From positions 20,036 through 78,261 of the forward strand of contig DBCL01000012.1 in assembly GCA_002293025.1 (NCBI GenBank): 58,226 bases of DNA, read 5' to 3'. Origin of the DNA: Actinobacteria bacterium UBA959. GTDB taxonomy: Bacteria > Actinomycetota > Actinomycetes > S36-B12 > UBA5976. Positions 36,047 through 45,433 of the stretch are shown here, one piece after another; the first letter of the stretch is position 1, and each line of letters opens with the position of its first letter. Below the pieces are notes generated by a model. The model ran no database searches. It worked only from the letters and a program-made list of their open reading frames with translations, and was not told the origin of the DNA. A program made the position numbers and the translations under genes.

Positions 36047-38541
36047 TCTGCAACCGTGCTTGCTTCAACTGGTGGCACATCTGGGAAATCACCTTTAGGT
36101 GTGCCTTTGAATGTAAAAGCCTCTGCCTCGCCTTCACCTTCAGTGCCAACGACAACAAGTTGTCCAGGGGTTAACTCACCAAACAAGATGCGCTCACTTA
36201 ATACATCTTCTATTTCACGCTGAACTGTTCGGCGCAGTGGTCTAGCACCAAGTAGAGGGTCGTAGCCCTTCTTAGCGAGCAAAGACTTAGCAGCTGGAGT
36301 TAGCTCCAAGCCCATGTCCTTATCTTTAAGTCTGTCATCTAATTTCGCCAACATTAAATCAACAATTGAAACAATTTCTGTTTCTGAAAGTTGGTGGAAT
36401 ACCACGATGTCGTCAATTCTGTTTAAAAACTCTGGACGGAAATGCTGCTTGAGTTCTTCGTTAACTTTTAATTTCATCCGCTCATATGAACTCTTGTCAT
36501 CATTGACATTTGCAAAGCCTAAGCTTGCGCCCTTCATAATGTCACGGCTTCCAAGGTTGGTAGTCATGATGATTACTGTGTTCTTAAAATCAACCATGCG
36601 TCCCTGAGCATCAGTAAGTCGACCATCTTCCAAAATCTGCAATAGTGAGTTGAAGATATCTGGATGCGCTTTTTCAACTTCGTCAAACAGAACTACTGAG
36701 AATGGGCGACGACGAACCTTCTCGGTTAGCTGTCCACCTTCTTCGTAACCAACGTAGCCTGGAGGGGAACCAAACAAACGGCTTACGGTGTGCTTCTCGC
36801 TGTACTCAGACATATCTAGTTGAATTAGGGAAGATTCATCACCAAACAAGAATTCGGCTAGTGCCTTACTCAATTCAGTCTTACCAACACCTGATGGACC
36901 AGCAAAAATAAATGATCCACCCGGGCGCTTAGGGTCTTTCAGGCCAGCCCTAGTTCTTCTAATAGCTTTAGATAAAGCGGTGATGGCATCTTCTTGACCA
37001 ATAACGCGCTTGTGCAGGTTTGATTCCATCTGAAGTAAACGCTGTGACTCTTCTTCAGTTAACTTAATAATAGGAATGCCAGTTGCTACTGCTAGCACTT
37101 CAGCAATCAATTCTTCATCAACTTCTGCTACCACATCTAAGTCGCCGGCTTTCCACTCGCGCTCACGCTCAAGCCTGGCTGCAATTAGTTGTTTCTCATC
37201 ATCACGCAGTGATGCTGCCTTTTCAAAGTCTTGCGAATCAATTGCGCTCTCTTTTTCTTTGCGAACTTTGGCAATTTTGTCATCAAACTCGCGTAAATCT
37301 GGTGGCGCAGTCATTCGCTTAATTCTCAGCTTAGATCCAGCTTCATCAATTAGATCAATTGCCTTATCTGGTAAGAAGCGATCATTGATATATCTGTCAG
37401 CCAAGGTTGCCGCTGATACCAGGGCAGCATCAGTAATTGTCACCTTGTGATGTGATTCGTAACGATCTCTTAGGCCCTTCAGAATTTCGATGCTATGAGC
37501 CAACGTCGGTTCTGCCACTTGAATTGGCTGAAAGCGGCGCTCAAGGGCTGCATCTTTTTCAATGTGCTTGCGATACTCATCCAAAGTAGTTGCACCAATA
37601 GTTTGCAATTCACCACGGGCCAGCATTGGCTTCAAAATGCTAGCTGCATCAATTGCACCTTCAGCAGCACCAGCGCCAACCAGCGTGTGAATTTCATCAA
37701 TGAATAGCACGATATCGCCTCGAGTGCGAATTTCTTTTAATACTTTTTTCAGTCTCTCTTCAAAATCACCGCGATAACGTGATCCAGCAACGAGAGCACC
37801 TAAATCTAAGGAATAAATCTGCTTATCTTTCAAAGTTTCTGGAACTTCACCACGAACAATATTTTGAGCGAGTCCTTCAACAACTGCAGTCTTACCAACA
37901 CCTGGCTCGCCAATCAAAACTGGGTTGTTCTTAGTTCTTCGAGAAAGAACTTGCATGACTCTCTCAATTTCTTTTTCTCTTCCAATAACTGGATCTAGTG
38001 ATCCTTCGCGAGCTGCTTGAGTCAGGTTTCTACCAAATTGATCTAGAACTAAAGAAGTTGATGGAGTGCCTTCCGCAGGACCAGCTTGAGCTGGTTCTTT
38101 ACCTTGGTAGCCACTTAGTAACTGAATAACTTGCTGACGCACTCGATTTAGATCAGCACCTAGTTTTACTAATACTTGTGCTGCTACACCTTCACCTTCA
38201 CGAATCAAGCCAAGCAAGATGTGTTCAGTTCCAATGTAGTTATGACCTAATTGCAAAGCTTCTCTTAAAGAAAGTTCTAAAACTTTTTTTGCACGAGGAG
38301 TGAATGGAATATGTCCACTAGGAGCTTGTTGTCCAGGGCCAATTATTTCTTCAACCTGAGATCTAACTTGCTCAAGTTTGATATCTAAACTTTCCAAGGA
38401 CTTAGCAGCAACGCCTTCACCTTCATGGATTAGACCAAGCAGGATGTGTTCAGTGCCAATGTAATTGTGGTTAAGCATCCGAGCTTCTTCTTGGGCAAGC
38501 ACTACTACCCGCCTGGCTCGATCCGTAAACCTTTCAAACAT
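36043..38541 (-). CDS. clpC: ATP-dependent Clp protease ATP-binding subunit ClpC
   Basis: An 832-residue Hsp100 unfoldase that feeds proteins to ClpP. Two N-terminal repeats (ARMLNHNYIGTEHILLGLIHEGEG type) occupy residues 1-150, the first AAA+ domain has GEPGVGKTAVVEGLA, a UVR-like coiled coil (KVRKEKESAIDSQDFEKAA) follows, then the second AAA+ domain with GPSGVGKTELSKALAE. LGF in the second domain is a likely ClpP-docking tripeptide. The start is supported by GGGAG 8 nt upstream. Usually essential in actinobacteria. Confidence 0.96.
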   Translation of the reverse strand: MFERFTDRARRVVVLAQEEARMLNHNYIGTEHILLGLIHEGEGVAAKSLESLDIKLEQVRSQVEEIIGPGQQAPSGHIPFTPRAKKVLELSLREALQLGHNYIGTEHILLGLIREGEGVAAQVLVKLGADLNRVRQQVIQLLSGYQGKEPAQAGPAEGTPSTSLVLDQFGRNLTQAAREGSLDPVIGREKEIERVMQVLSRRTKNNPVLIGEPGVGKTAVVEGLAQNIVRGEVPETLKDKQIYSLDLGALVAGSRYRGDFEERLKKVLKEIRTRGDIVLFIDEIHTLVGAGAAEGAIDAASILKPMLARGELQTIGATTLDEYRKHIEKDAALERRFQPIQVAEPTLAHSIEILKGLRDRYESHHKVTITDAALVSAATLADRYINDRFLPDKAIDLIDEAGSKLRIKRMTAPPDLREFDDKIAKVRKEKESAIDSQDFEKAASLRDDEKQLIAARLEREREWKAGDLDVVAEVDEELIAEVLAVATGIPIIKLTEEESQRLLQMESNLHKRVIGQEDAITALSKAIRRTRAGLKDPKRPGGSFIFAGPSGVGKTELSKALAEFLFGDESSLIQLDMSEYSEKHTVSRLFGSPPGYVGYEEGGQLTEKVRRRPFSVVLFDEVEKAHPDIFNSLLQILEDGRLTDAQGRMVDFKNTVIIMTTNLGSRDIMKGASLGFANVNDDKSSYERMKLKVNEELKQHFRPEFLNRIDDIVVFHQLSETEIVSIVDLMLAKLDDRLKDKDMGLELTPAAKSLLAKKGYDPLLGARPLRRTVQREIEDVLSERILFGELTPGQLVVVGTEGEGEAEAFTFKGTPKGDFPDVPPVEASTVAD

Positions 38542-38631
38542 CTGGCAGCTCCCTAAAAGTTAGTTCTATGGATAGATGGTAAGCCGAAAACCCAATTTGC
38601 ACGACCAGGGGGTAAGGAAACTTGATATGCG

Positions 38632-38637
38632 TAGGCT
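38632..38637 (+). promoter_or_regulatory. Candidate -10 box for leaderless ppc
   Basis: TAGGCT is followed by 8 nt and ATG at 38646. The same hexamer precedes menF. An in-frame ATG at 38622 lies upstream of this box, so if the box is used the shorter start is the real one. Confidence 0.45.
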
Positions 38638-38645
38638 TAAGCCCA

Positions 38646-41372
38646 ATGAAACTGCCGAACCTGAACCCAAAGCCCTCTGAGGCCTCAATTGGGGCCACAG
38701 TTGCTCAATCTGACGTGCTCAGAGCCGATATTCGACTCCTCGGCAACATGCTTGGTGAAACCTTGGTGAGACACCAAGGGGCAGATCTATTAGCCAAGGT
38801 CGAACTGGTTCGTTCGCTATCAGCAGAAAAACCAGCAGAGGTTGCAAAGTTGCTGGCGAATGAGCCTGCTGAAACAGCTATCCCACTTGCTCGAGCTTTT
38901 TCCATGTATTTCCATTTAGCAAATATTGCAGAACAGGTCCATCGCGCTAAAGCCCTTACTAAGTCACGCAGTGAACATGGCGGTTGGTTGCAAAAAGTGC
39001 AGGAACGTGTTCAGCAGGCCAAAGTTGATCAATCAGTTATAGACAAAACATTTAAGAATTTATTTATCAGACCAGTTTTCACAGCACATCCCACAGAAGC
39101 AACTAGAAGAACAATTCTGGTGAAGTTGCAAGTGATTGCTAATCTTCTTGATCAACCCCAATCGCTAAGTAGGGATAATCGTCTAGCCGAGACTATTGAT
39201 GTTCTTTGGCAAACTGATGAATTGAGATTAGAAAAGCCAGAAGTTTTGGATGAAGCTCGTAATGCGTTATTTTATTTAGACTCATTGACTAAAGGTCCAC
39301 TAACCTCAGTTTTAGAAGATTTATCTCTTATGGCTAAAGCATTAGGAACTTCAATTTCGCCAACTAGTAGACCACTCACTCTTGGGAGTTGGATCGGTGG
39401 AGATCGAGATGGAAATCCATTTGTAACACCTGAAACTACTAAACAAGTTCTTGACCTATCCAGAACACATGCTCTAGAAGAATTTGAAAGAATTATGAAA
39501 CGATTGAGTAATCAACTCACCCAAAGTGTTCGCCTAACAGAGATAAGTGATGACTTATCTGCTTCAGTTGAAGCCGACATGAAAACTTTGCCGATTGAGT
39601 CTAGATATCTAAGACTTAACTCTGAAGAACCTTATCGCCTAAAGACAATGGCTATCAGAGCTCGAATTAGAGAAACTAACAACCGTATTAGACAAAGTCT
39701 TGATCTAAGGCCTGAGATTGATTACGCAGATAACATTCAAATGCTTGACGACCTATTAGTGCTACAAAAGTCTCTGGCTGCTGGCTCATCGCTCGCTGCT
39801 GAAGGATCTTTAAACAGAACTATTCGCACCATCTCAGCTTTGGGCACAACTCTTTCTGTTCTTGACATCAGAGAACACGCCTCAGCCCACCACCAAGCAC
39901 TTGCTAAATTATTAGAAAAAACTAATTCAGATTATTTGGATTTAAATCCACAGGATAGAGCTGTACTTCTAGACAACTTACTAACTAATACCAAATCTAT
40001 TGGCAATCATCAACTATTAGTTGATAACTCCGCAAAGACCTTAAATACATTCAAGGCAATTGATGAAGTTCAGCACAGGCATGGAAAGTTTGTGGTCGAG
40101 TCATACATCATTTCAATGACAAAAAACCTTGACGATATTTTGGCGGCAGTAGTTCTAGCTAAAGAAACTGGTTTAGTTGATCTCTCATCAAAAATTGTGA
40201 AGGTCGGCTTTGTTCCTCTGTTTGAAACGGTGCGAGAACTTCGCATGGCTGGTGAGTTACTCGATGCCATGCTTTCTAATCAGAACTATCGCAAACTTGT
40301 TGAAATACTTGGAAACAAACAAGAGGTAATGCTTGGCTACTCAGACAGCAATAAGGATGCGGGGATTACTTCATCACAATGGGAAATACATCAAGCCCAA
40401 CGAAGCCTGCGCGATATTGCAGCCAAGCATCATGTAACTCTTATGCTGTTTCATGGTCGTGGCGGAACTGTAGGTCGTGGCGGCGGTCCAACATATGACG
40501 CAATCATGTCGCAAGCAGCTGGAGTCTTAGATGGTCAGATGAAACTCACTGAACAAGGTGAAGTAATCAGTGATAAGTACTTGCTTCCAGTCTTGGCAAA
40601 AGAAAATTTAGAACTTCTAGTTGCGGCAACAATCGAAGCTTCCCTCTTACATCGAGATCCTCAAAGTTCTAATGAGGAGTTGTTGCGTTGGGATCCAATA
40701 GCAGATGAGTTATCAGGTAGTGCTTTTAAAAAGTATCGAGACTTGATTGAACACCCTTTGCTCCCCTCTTATTTCCATCAATCAACTCCTGTTGAGCAGT
40801 TAGCCGCAATGCACCTAGGTTCTAGGCCATCACGTCGAGCAGAGCAGGATGCTGGTATTGAAAACCTAAGAGCAATTCCGTGGGTATTTGGTTGGACTCA
40901 ATCAAGACAAATCGTGCCTGGATGGTTTGGGGTTGGAACCGGTATTGCAGCAGTCCGTGCATCAGGTGACGGGGATGAGTTAAGGAATATGAATAAGAAC
41001 TGGACTTTTATGTCTAACTTCTTGTCTAACGTCCGAATGACTCTAGCCAAAACAGATCTAACTATCGCTCAAAGTTATGTGGACAATCTTGTATCAGATG
41101 CTGAGAAAGAGATATTCGAAATAATCAAAAAGGAATTTGCCTTAACCGTGGAGCAAGTGCTCTGGGTTACCCAACTAGACGAGCTGCTTGCTGATCAGCC
41201 AGCGTTAAGCCAAACTCTAAAGATTCGAGATCGTTATTTACTGCCACTACATATGCTTCAAGTAGACCTACTGGCCAGGCAGCGTCAACAAACTGATTCA
41301 AGTCCTGTTTTAAGTAGAGCCCTGCTTACCACCATTAATGGAATTGCTAATGGATTGCGAAATACCGGTTAA
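38646..41372 (+). CDS. ppc: Phosphoenolpyruvate carboxylase
   Basis: A 908-residue enzyme that carboxylates phosphoenolpyruvate to oxaloacetate, replenishing the citric acid cycle. Catalytic motifs: TAHPTEATRRTIL (His), GSWIGGDRDGNPFVT, LMLFHGRGGTVGRGGGPT and FGWTQSR; the C-terminus ends RNTG, close to the QNTG usual in the family. The frame also allows ATG 38622; I prefer 38646 because of the TAGGCT box. Its end overlaps argA by 4 bases. Confidence 0.95.
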   Translation: MKLPNLNPKPSEASIGATVAQSDVLRADIRLLGNMLGETLVRHQGADLLAKVELVRSLSAEKPAEVAKLLANEPAETAIPLARAFSMYFHLANIAEQVHRAKALTKSRSEHGGWLQKVQERVQQAKVDQSVIDKTFKNLFIRPVFTAHPTEATRRTILVKLQVIANLLDQPQSLSRDNRLAETIDVLWQTDELRLEKPEVLDEARNALFYLDSLTKGPLTSVLEDLSLMAKALGTSISPTSRPLTLGSWIGGDRDGNPFVTPETTKQVLDLSRTHALEEFERIMKRLSNQLTQSVRLTEISDDLSASVEADMKTLPIESRYLRLNSEEPYRLKTMAIRARIRETNNRIRQSLDLRPEIDYADNIQMLDDLLVLQKSLAAGSSLAAEGSLNRTIRTISALGTTLSVLDIREHASAHHQALAKLLEKTNSDYLDLNPQDRAVLLDNLLTNTKSIGNHQLLVDNSAKTLNTFKAIDEVQHRHGKFVVESYIISMTKNLDDILAAVVLAKETGLVDLSSKIVKVGFVPLFETVRELRMAGELLDAMLSNQNYRKLVEILGNKQEVMLGYSDSNKDAGITSSQWEIHQAQRSLRDIAAKHHVTLMLFHGRGGTVGRGGGPTYDAIMSQAAGVLDGQMKLTEQGEVISDKYLLPVLAKENLELLVAATIEASLLHRDPQSSNEELLRWDPIADELSGSAFKKYRDLIEHPLLPSYFHQSTPVEQLAAMHLGSRPSRRAEQDAGIENLRAIPWVFGWTQSRQIVPGWFGVGTGIAAVRASGDGDELRNMNKNWTFMSNFLSNVRMTLAKTDLTIAQSYVDNLVSDAEKEIFEIIKKEFALTVEQVLWVTQLDELLADQPALSQTLKIRDRYLLPLHMLQVDLLARQRQQTDSSPVLSRALLTTINGIANGLRNTG

Positions 41373-41875
41373 TTAGGCAGCATCAGCAACATTCGAATGT
41401 TGCCTAATGTGTTTGGCTTAACTCTTTCTAAATCCAAAAACTCAGCCACACCTTCGTCTTCAGATTTCAGCATTTGTGAATACACATCATGTTCAACTAA
41501 TGGACCACTTGTTGGTAAGAATCCAAATTTACTAAAGAATTTATCTTCGAAAGTCAGGCAAAAAACTCTACGAATTCCCAATTCTTTTGCTCGAACTAAC
41601 AAGGCTTCTACAACTGCAGCACCCACCCCTTGGCGTTTGAAATCTGGGTGCACAGCAACACTTCTAACTTCTGCTAAGTCTTCCCAGAGAACATGCAGTG
41701 CGCCGTATCCCACAGGACTTCCATCCCGTTCAGCAATCACAAACTCTTGCACGTCTTCGTACAAAGTTATGATCTCTTTTTTTAGCATACTTCGCTTAGG
41801 GGCATAGATTGCAATTAAAGATGTCATGAAATCCACATCAGAAGTTTTTGCTGAGCGGACTTTGATTTCAGACAT
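41369..41875 (-). CDS. argA: Amino-acid N-acetyltransferase (actinobacterial ArgA type)
   Basis: A 168-residue GNAT protein resembling the short stand-alone N-acetylglutamate synthase Rv2747 of M. tuberculosis, which acetylates glutamate or glutamine for arginine synthesis. Shared features are TLYEDVQEFVIAE, GYGALHVLWEDLAEVRSVAV, the acetyl-CoA loop KRQGVGAAVV and the tail EFLDLERVKPNTLGN. It lies 5 nt after lysS rather than with other arg genes. Confidence 0.85.
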   Translation of the reverse strand: MSEIKVRSAKTSDVDFMTSLIAIYAPKRSMLKKEIITLYEDVQEFVIAERDGSPVGYGALHVLWEDLAEVRSVAVHPDFKRQGVGAAVVEALLVRAKELGIRRVFCLTFEDKFFSKFGFLPTSGPLVEHDVYSQMLKSEDEGVAEFLDLERVKPNTLGNIRMLLMLPN

Positions 41876-41880
41876 GATCT

Positions 41881-43377
41881 CTAAAGTGGCTTAACTAGTG
41901 GGAACAAAATTGTGTCTCTGATCCCTTTTCCAGTTAGGGTCATTAACAATCTCTCAATTCCCATTCCCTGGCCACCAGCAGGTGGCATTCCATACTCCAA
42001 GGCTCGGATGAAATCCTCATCCATAGTCATTGCTTCATCATCCCCGTGTGCTGCAAGCTTTGCTTGAGCTAAAAAGCGATTGCGTTGGTCTTGTGGGTCA
42101 TTTAATTCCGAGTAGCCAGTTGCTAACTCAAACCCAAACGTCACTAAATCCCATCGCTCAGCAAGTAGAGGATTGCTGCGATGTGCTTTAGTGAGCGGCG
42201 AGACCGATTGCGGAAAATCCGTGTAGAACGTTGGCAAGACTGTCTTGTCTTCAACCAAGTGCTCATACATTTCTAAAATTATCTGACCCACATCCCAGTT
42301 CGGCTTAAGTGAGATGGAGTGTTGATCAGCAATCTTTTTCAATTGATCTGGATTCATTTCAATTGAAATCTGTTCACCTGCAGCTTTAGAGATTGCTTCA
42401 GTAACTGAAATAGACTCCCAGCCTAAAGATAAATCATGTTCTATTACATTACCTGCTTCATCTTCATGCTTTACCACTGTTGACCCATATACAGCTGTGG
42501 CAGCGTTTAAGACTAATTCTTTAGTTAAGTTCCGCATTGTGGTGTAATCACCATAAGCCTCATACATCTCTAACATGGTGAACTCTGGATTGTGCGAAGA
42601 ATCCGCACCTTCATTTCTAAAGTTACGATTAATCTCAAAAATCTTTTCGATGCCACCAACCAACAATCTCTTTAAGTAAAGTTCTGGTGCAATTCGCATG
42701 AACATCTTCATGTCATATGCATTGATGTGAGTAACAAATGGTCTGGCATTAGCTCCACCATGCATCACCTGCAACATTGGTGTCTCGACCTCAGTAAAAC
42801 CTCGCTTGCGCAATGCTTCTCGGACACTTGCCACTGCATTGCTTCTTAGCTGAACCAAATTCTTAGACTCTGGCCTAACTATTAAATCTAGATATCTTTG
42901 TCGAACGCGAGCCTCTGGGTCTGACAAGCCTTTGTGCTTATCAGGAAGAGGGTGAAGACACTTTGCAGTTAACATCCAAGAGTTTGCTTTTACGGTTAGC
43001 TCACCACGTTTAGTCGTTACAACTTCACCGGTGACACTTATCTGATCACCTAAATCGATGTAGGTTTTCCATTCTTCAATTCCAACTTCACCTGTGACAT
43101 CTGCGGTTAACATGATTTGTATATCATCAGTAGCATCACGTAAAGTTGCAAAAATAAGCTTGCCAGCAACGCGATTTAGCATGATCCGGCCAGTAATTGA
43201 CACAACTTCACCTGTTTGCATATCTTCAGTTAACCCACCATGCTGCTTTCGAATGACTGCAATTTCATGCGTACGTGGGGCTTGGTGTGGATACACATCA
43301 ACACCTGTGGCTCGATACCGGGCTAGTTTTTCAAGGCGAATCTGCGCCTGTTCGTCGAGTTCTAGGTTTTCGTTCAT
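41881..43377 (-). CDS. lysS: Lysyl-tRNA synthetase (class II)
   Basis: A 498-residue enzyme charging tRNA-Lys. The N-terminal OB-fold (residues 50-150, VSITGRIMLNRVAGKLIFAT) is followed by the class II catalytic domain: motif 2 FEINRNFRNEGADSSHNPEF and motif 3 GMGIERLLMTLTGKGIRDTI. The ATG has no ribosome-binding site but TACCTT lies 6 nt upstream, suggesting its own leaderless transcript within the fol-pan cluster. In M. tuberculosis lsr2 and clpC1 follow; here argA and ppc intervene and lsr2 is absent. Confidence 0.95.
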   Translation of the reverse strand: MNENLELDEQAQIRLEKLARYRATGVDVYPHQAPRTHEIAVIRKQHGGLTEDMQTGEVVSITGRIMLNRVAGKLIFATLRDATDDIQIMLTADVTGEVGIEEWKTYIDLGDQISVTGEVVTTKRGELTVKANSWMLTAKCLHPLPDKHKGLSDPEARVRQRYLDLIVRPESKNLVQLRSNAVASVREALRKRGFTEVETPMLQVMHGGANARPFVTHINAYDMKMFMRIAPELYLKRLLVGGIEKIFEINRNFRNEGADSSHNPEFTMLEMYEAYGDYTTMRNLTKELVLNAATAVYGSTVVKHEDEAGNVIEHDLSLGWESISVTEAISKAAGEQISIEMNPDQLKKIADQHSISLKPNWDVGQIILEMYEHLVEDKTVLPTFYTDFPQSVSPLTKAHRSNPLLAERWDLVTFGFELATGYSELNDPQDQRNRFLAQAKLAAHGDDEAMTMDEDFIRALEYGMPPAGGQGMGIERLLMTLTGKGIRDTILFPLVKPL

Positions 43378-43383
43378 GGGTTA

Positions 43384-43389
43384 AAGGTA
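43384..43389 (-). promoter_or_regulatory. Candidate -10 box for leaderless lysS
   Basis: The minus strand reads TACCTT, then 6 nt, then ATG at 43377, in the 36-nt gap after coaX. No ribosome-binding site is present before lysS. Confidence 0.4.
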
Positions 43390-43413
43390 TCGGTCAAAGT
43401 TCCAAAGTTGTGG

Positions 43414-44169
43414 TTACTGATTGCGTTCAAAGATCAAACGCAGCCCTTCCAGGGTGAGGTCGGGTTCTAGGTGAGTCAAAGTGGTGCACGCCTCATAAAC
43501 CGTAGCGGCCAAACCGCCTGTTGCCACAACTGCTTTTACTGGTCCAATCTCTGCAATTATCTGACTTACCAATCGATCGACCTGGCCAGCAAACCCAAAA
43601 TATGCTCCTGACTGCAATGCCTCAACAGTGTTGCGTCCAATAGCAGCTCGAGGTTTTTGTAATTCCACTTTTCTAAGTGCTGCAGCTCTAGTTGCTAAAG
43701 CATCAATGCTAATTTCTATACCTGGAGCTAGTGCTCCTCCTATAAATTCACCTTGGGCATTTACCACATCTAAATTAGTGGAGGTACCAAAATCAACCAC
43801 AATAGATGGGCCACCATGACGAGTAAAGATCGCTAATGAATTAACTATTCGATCGGCTCCAACCTCTTTTGGATTATCGGTTGAAATAGCCACGCCAGTT
43901 TTAACACCTGGTTCCACAATAACTACAGGTATTTTTTTGAATTCTCGTTCCAACATAATTCGCATTTCTCGTAGCACGCTCGGGACCGTGCTACATAATG
44001 CAATGCCCGTGACCTCAGGAAACCCTGCAGTTAAAGCACGTATTTGAATTGTAAATTCATCAGCAGTTGCGTATGCATCTGTCTTTACACGCCAAGAATG
44101 CATGAGTGTTTGCTTGTCATACAAACCAAGAACTATGTTGGTATTACCAACATCAATAGCTAGCAGCAT
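43414..44169 (-). CDS. coaX: Type III pantothenate kinase
   Basis: A 251-residue ASKHA-fold kinase for the first step from pantothenate to CoA. Motifs: DVGNTNIVLGLYD at the N-terminus, GADRIVNSLA, VDFGTSTNLDVV and GGALAPGIEIS. The start has GGGGG 5 nt upstream. It follows panC by 8 nt; the panD gene usually found between them is not there. Confidence 0.95.
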   Translation of the reverse strand: MLLAIDVGNTNIVLGLYDKQTLMHSWRVKTDAYATADEFTIQIRALTAGFPEVTGIALCSTVPSVLREMRIMLEREFKKIPVVIVEPGVKTGVAISTDNPKEVGADRIVNSLAIFTRHGGPSIVVDFGTSTNLDVVNAQGEFIGGALAPGIEISIDALATRAAALRKVELQKPRAAIGRNTVEALQSGAYFGFAGQVDRLVSQIIAEIGPVKAVVATGGLAATVYEACTTLTHLEPDLTLEGLRLIFERNQ

Positions 44170-44177
44170 GCATCCCC

Positions 44178-44987
44178 CTAGGAGAGGGCAATGTTATCTA
44201 TGAGTCGAGTCGTGCCGATGTGCACGGCCACAACCAGCCGTGTTTGACCTAAAACTTTGCTGCCTGCTGGCATTACCAGCACTTGCGCATAGTCAATCAT
44301 TTCTCTGTGGATTTCTTGACTAGCTGCAACTTCATAAAACTTGGCTACCGGATCTTCTGCGTTCTTTGCTTGCAATAGTGCTTGATATATCCCTGATGCC
44401 AAACTCATATTCTCATTGGATAGGTAAGCATTCCTGCTGCTTAATGCCAGTCCCGAAGAATCTCGCACAGTTTCAACTGGATAAATTTCAATAGATTTAA
44501 ACCTTTGTGCACTCATTTCAGTAATCAGCAGTAGTTGTTGTAAATCTTTAACTCCAAATACTGCTACCGCTGGTTTCACATGCACAAACAAAGATGCAAC
44601 CACTGTCAACACACCTGAAAAGTGCCCAGGGCGAGATTTTCCTTCTAGTTCATCACCAAATACCGGGGCTTGAATAGTTTCAACATCTGGACCAACTATT
44701 TCTTCCCAGGTTGGGGCCCAAACTAAATCCACCCCTGCAGCATCAGCCACACTTAGATCCATCTCTAGATCTCTTGGATATTTCTCAAAATCCTCGGTCT
44801 TCCCAAATTGAAGTGGATTTACAAAAATTGAGAGAACTACTTGACCATCTGATCCGGCTAGTTTTCTAGCTTGTGCGATTAACTCTGTGTGGCCTGCATG
44901 TAAAGATCCCATAGTTGGAACTAAAATGCGCTTCTTAGAAATTAGTGCGCTCTGCAATTCAGCAGCTGTTCTAGCAACTTGCATCAT
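44178..44987 (-). CDS. panC: Pantothenate synthetase
   Basis: A 269-residue ATP-dependent ligase that joins pantoate and beta-alanine. The nucleotidyl-transferase HIGH-type motif is PTMGSLHAGHTEL near residue 25, with FVNPLQFG, FGVKDLQQLLLI and the KMSKS-like LSSRNAYLS following. ATGA overlap with the DUF3180 gene. Confidence 0.95.
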   Translation of the reverse strand: MMQVARTAAELQSALISKKRILVPTMGSLHAGHTELIAQARKLAGSDGQVVLSIFVNPLQFGKTEDFEKYPRDLEMDLSVADAAGVDLVWAPTWEEIVGPDVETIQAPVFGDELEGKSRPGHFSGVLTVVASLFVHVKPAVAVFGVKDLQQLLLITEMSAQRFKSIEIYPVETVRDSSGLALSSRNAYLSNENMSLASGIYQALLQAKNAEDPVAKFYEVAASQEIHREMIDYAQVLVMPAGSKVLGQTRLVVAVHIGTTRLIDNIALS

Positions 44988-45433
44988 TTATCGTTTCTCT
45001 CTTCTGGAACACGACAAATCTTTTCCAACCATAATGAAACAATAATTAGACTTAAACTAAATCCAGCAACAATTAGAGACCATATCAATCTGTCTGAAAT
45101 GGCAATACTTCGTGGAGCAAACAAATAAGCTACAAATATTCCTATCTCAGCTCCAGCCATTAAGGCACCAGCTCGTGAACCAGCAAACGCCAAGGCGACT
45201 GTTCGAGCATTCAAAATTGGGTCCAGCCTTCGAATCGGATCCGCTAACCGATTCCTGGTCAATACGGTCCAAAAAAAGATAGAAGTAACGAGCAACATTA
45301 TGGCCAAAGCTAAAGTTCCTGGCACTGGAACTAACCAAGAAAACTGAACTCTTAAGAAGTGTGTGCCAACACCAAGAGTTGAGGCAGATCCAAGTATCCA
45401 AAGTATTAATTTTGTAATTGAAGTTGGTTTCAT
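44984..45433 (-). CDS. DUF3180 membrane protein
   Basis: A 149-residue protein with four predicted helices in two pairs (residues 8-60 and 85-140) separated by a basic loop, LTRNRLADPIRRLDP. It matches the DUF3180 family, found almost always between folK and pan genes in actinobacteria (Rv3605c position). Function unknown. It overlaps both neighbours by 4 bases. Confidence 0.85.
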   Translation of the reverse strand: MKPTSITKLILWILGSASTLGVGTHFLRVQFSWLVPVPGTLALAIMLLVTSIFFWTVLTRNRLADPIRRLDPILNARTVALAFAGSRAGALMAGAEIGIFVAYLFAPRSIAISDRLIWSLIVAGFSLSLIIVSLWLEKICRVPEERNDK

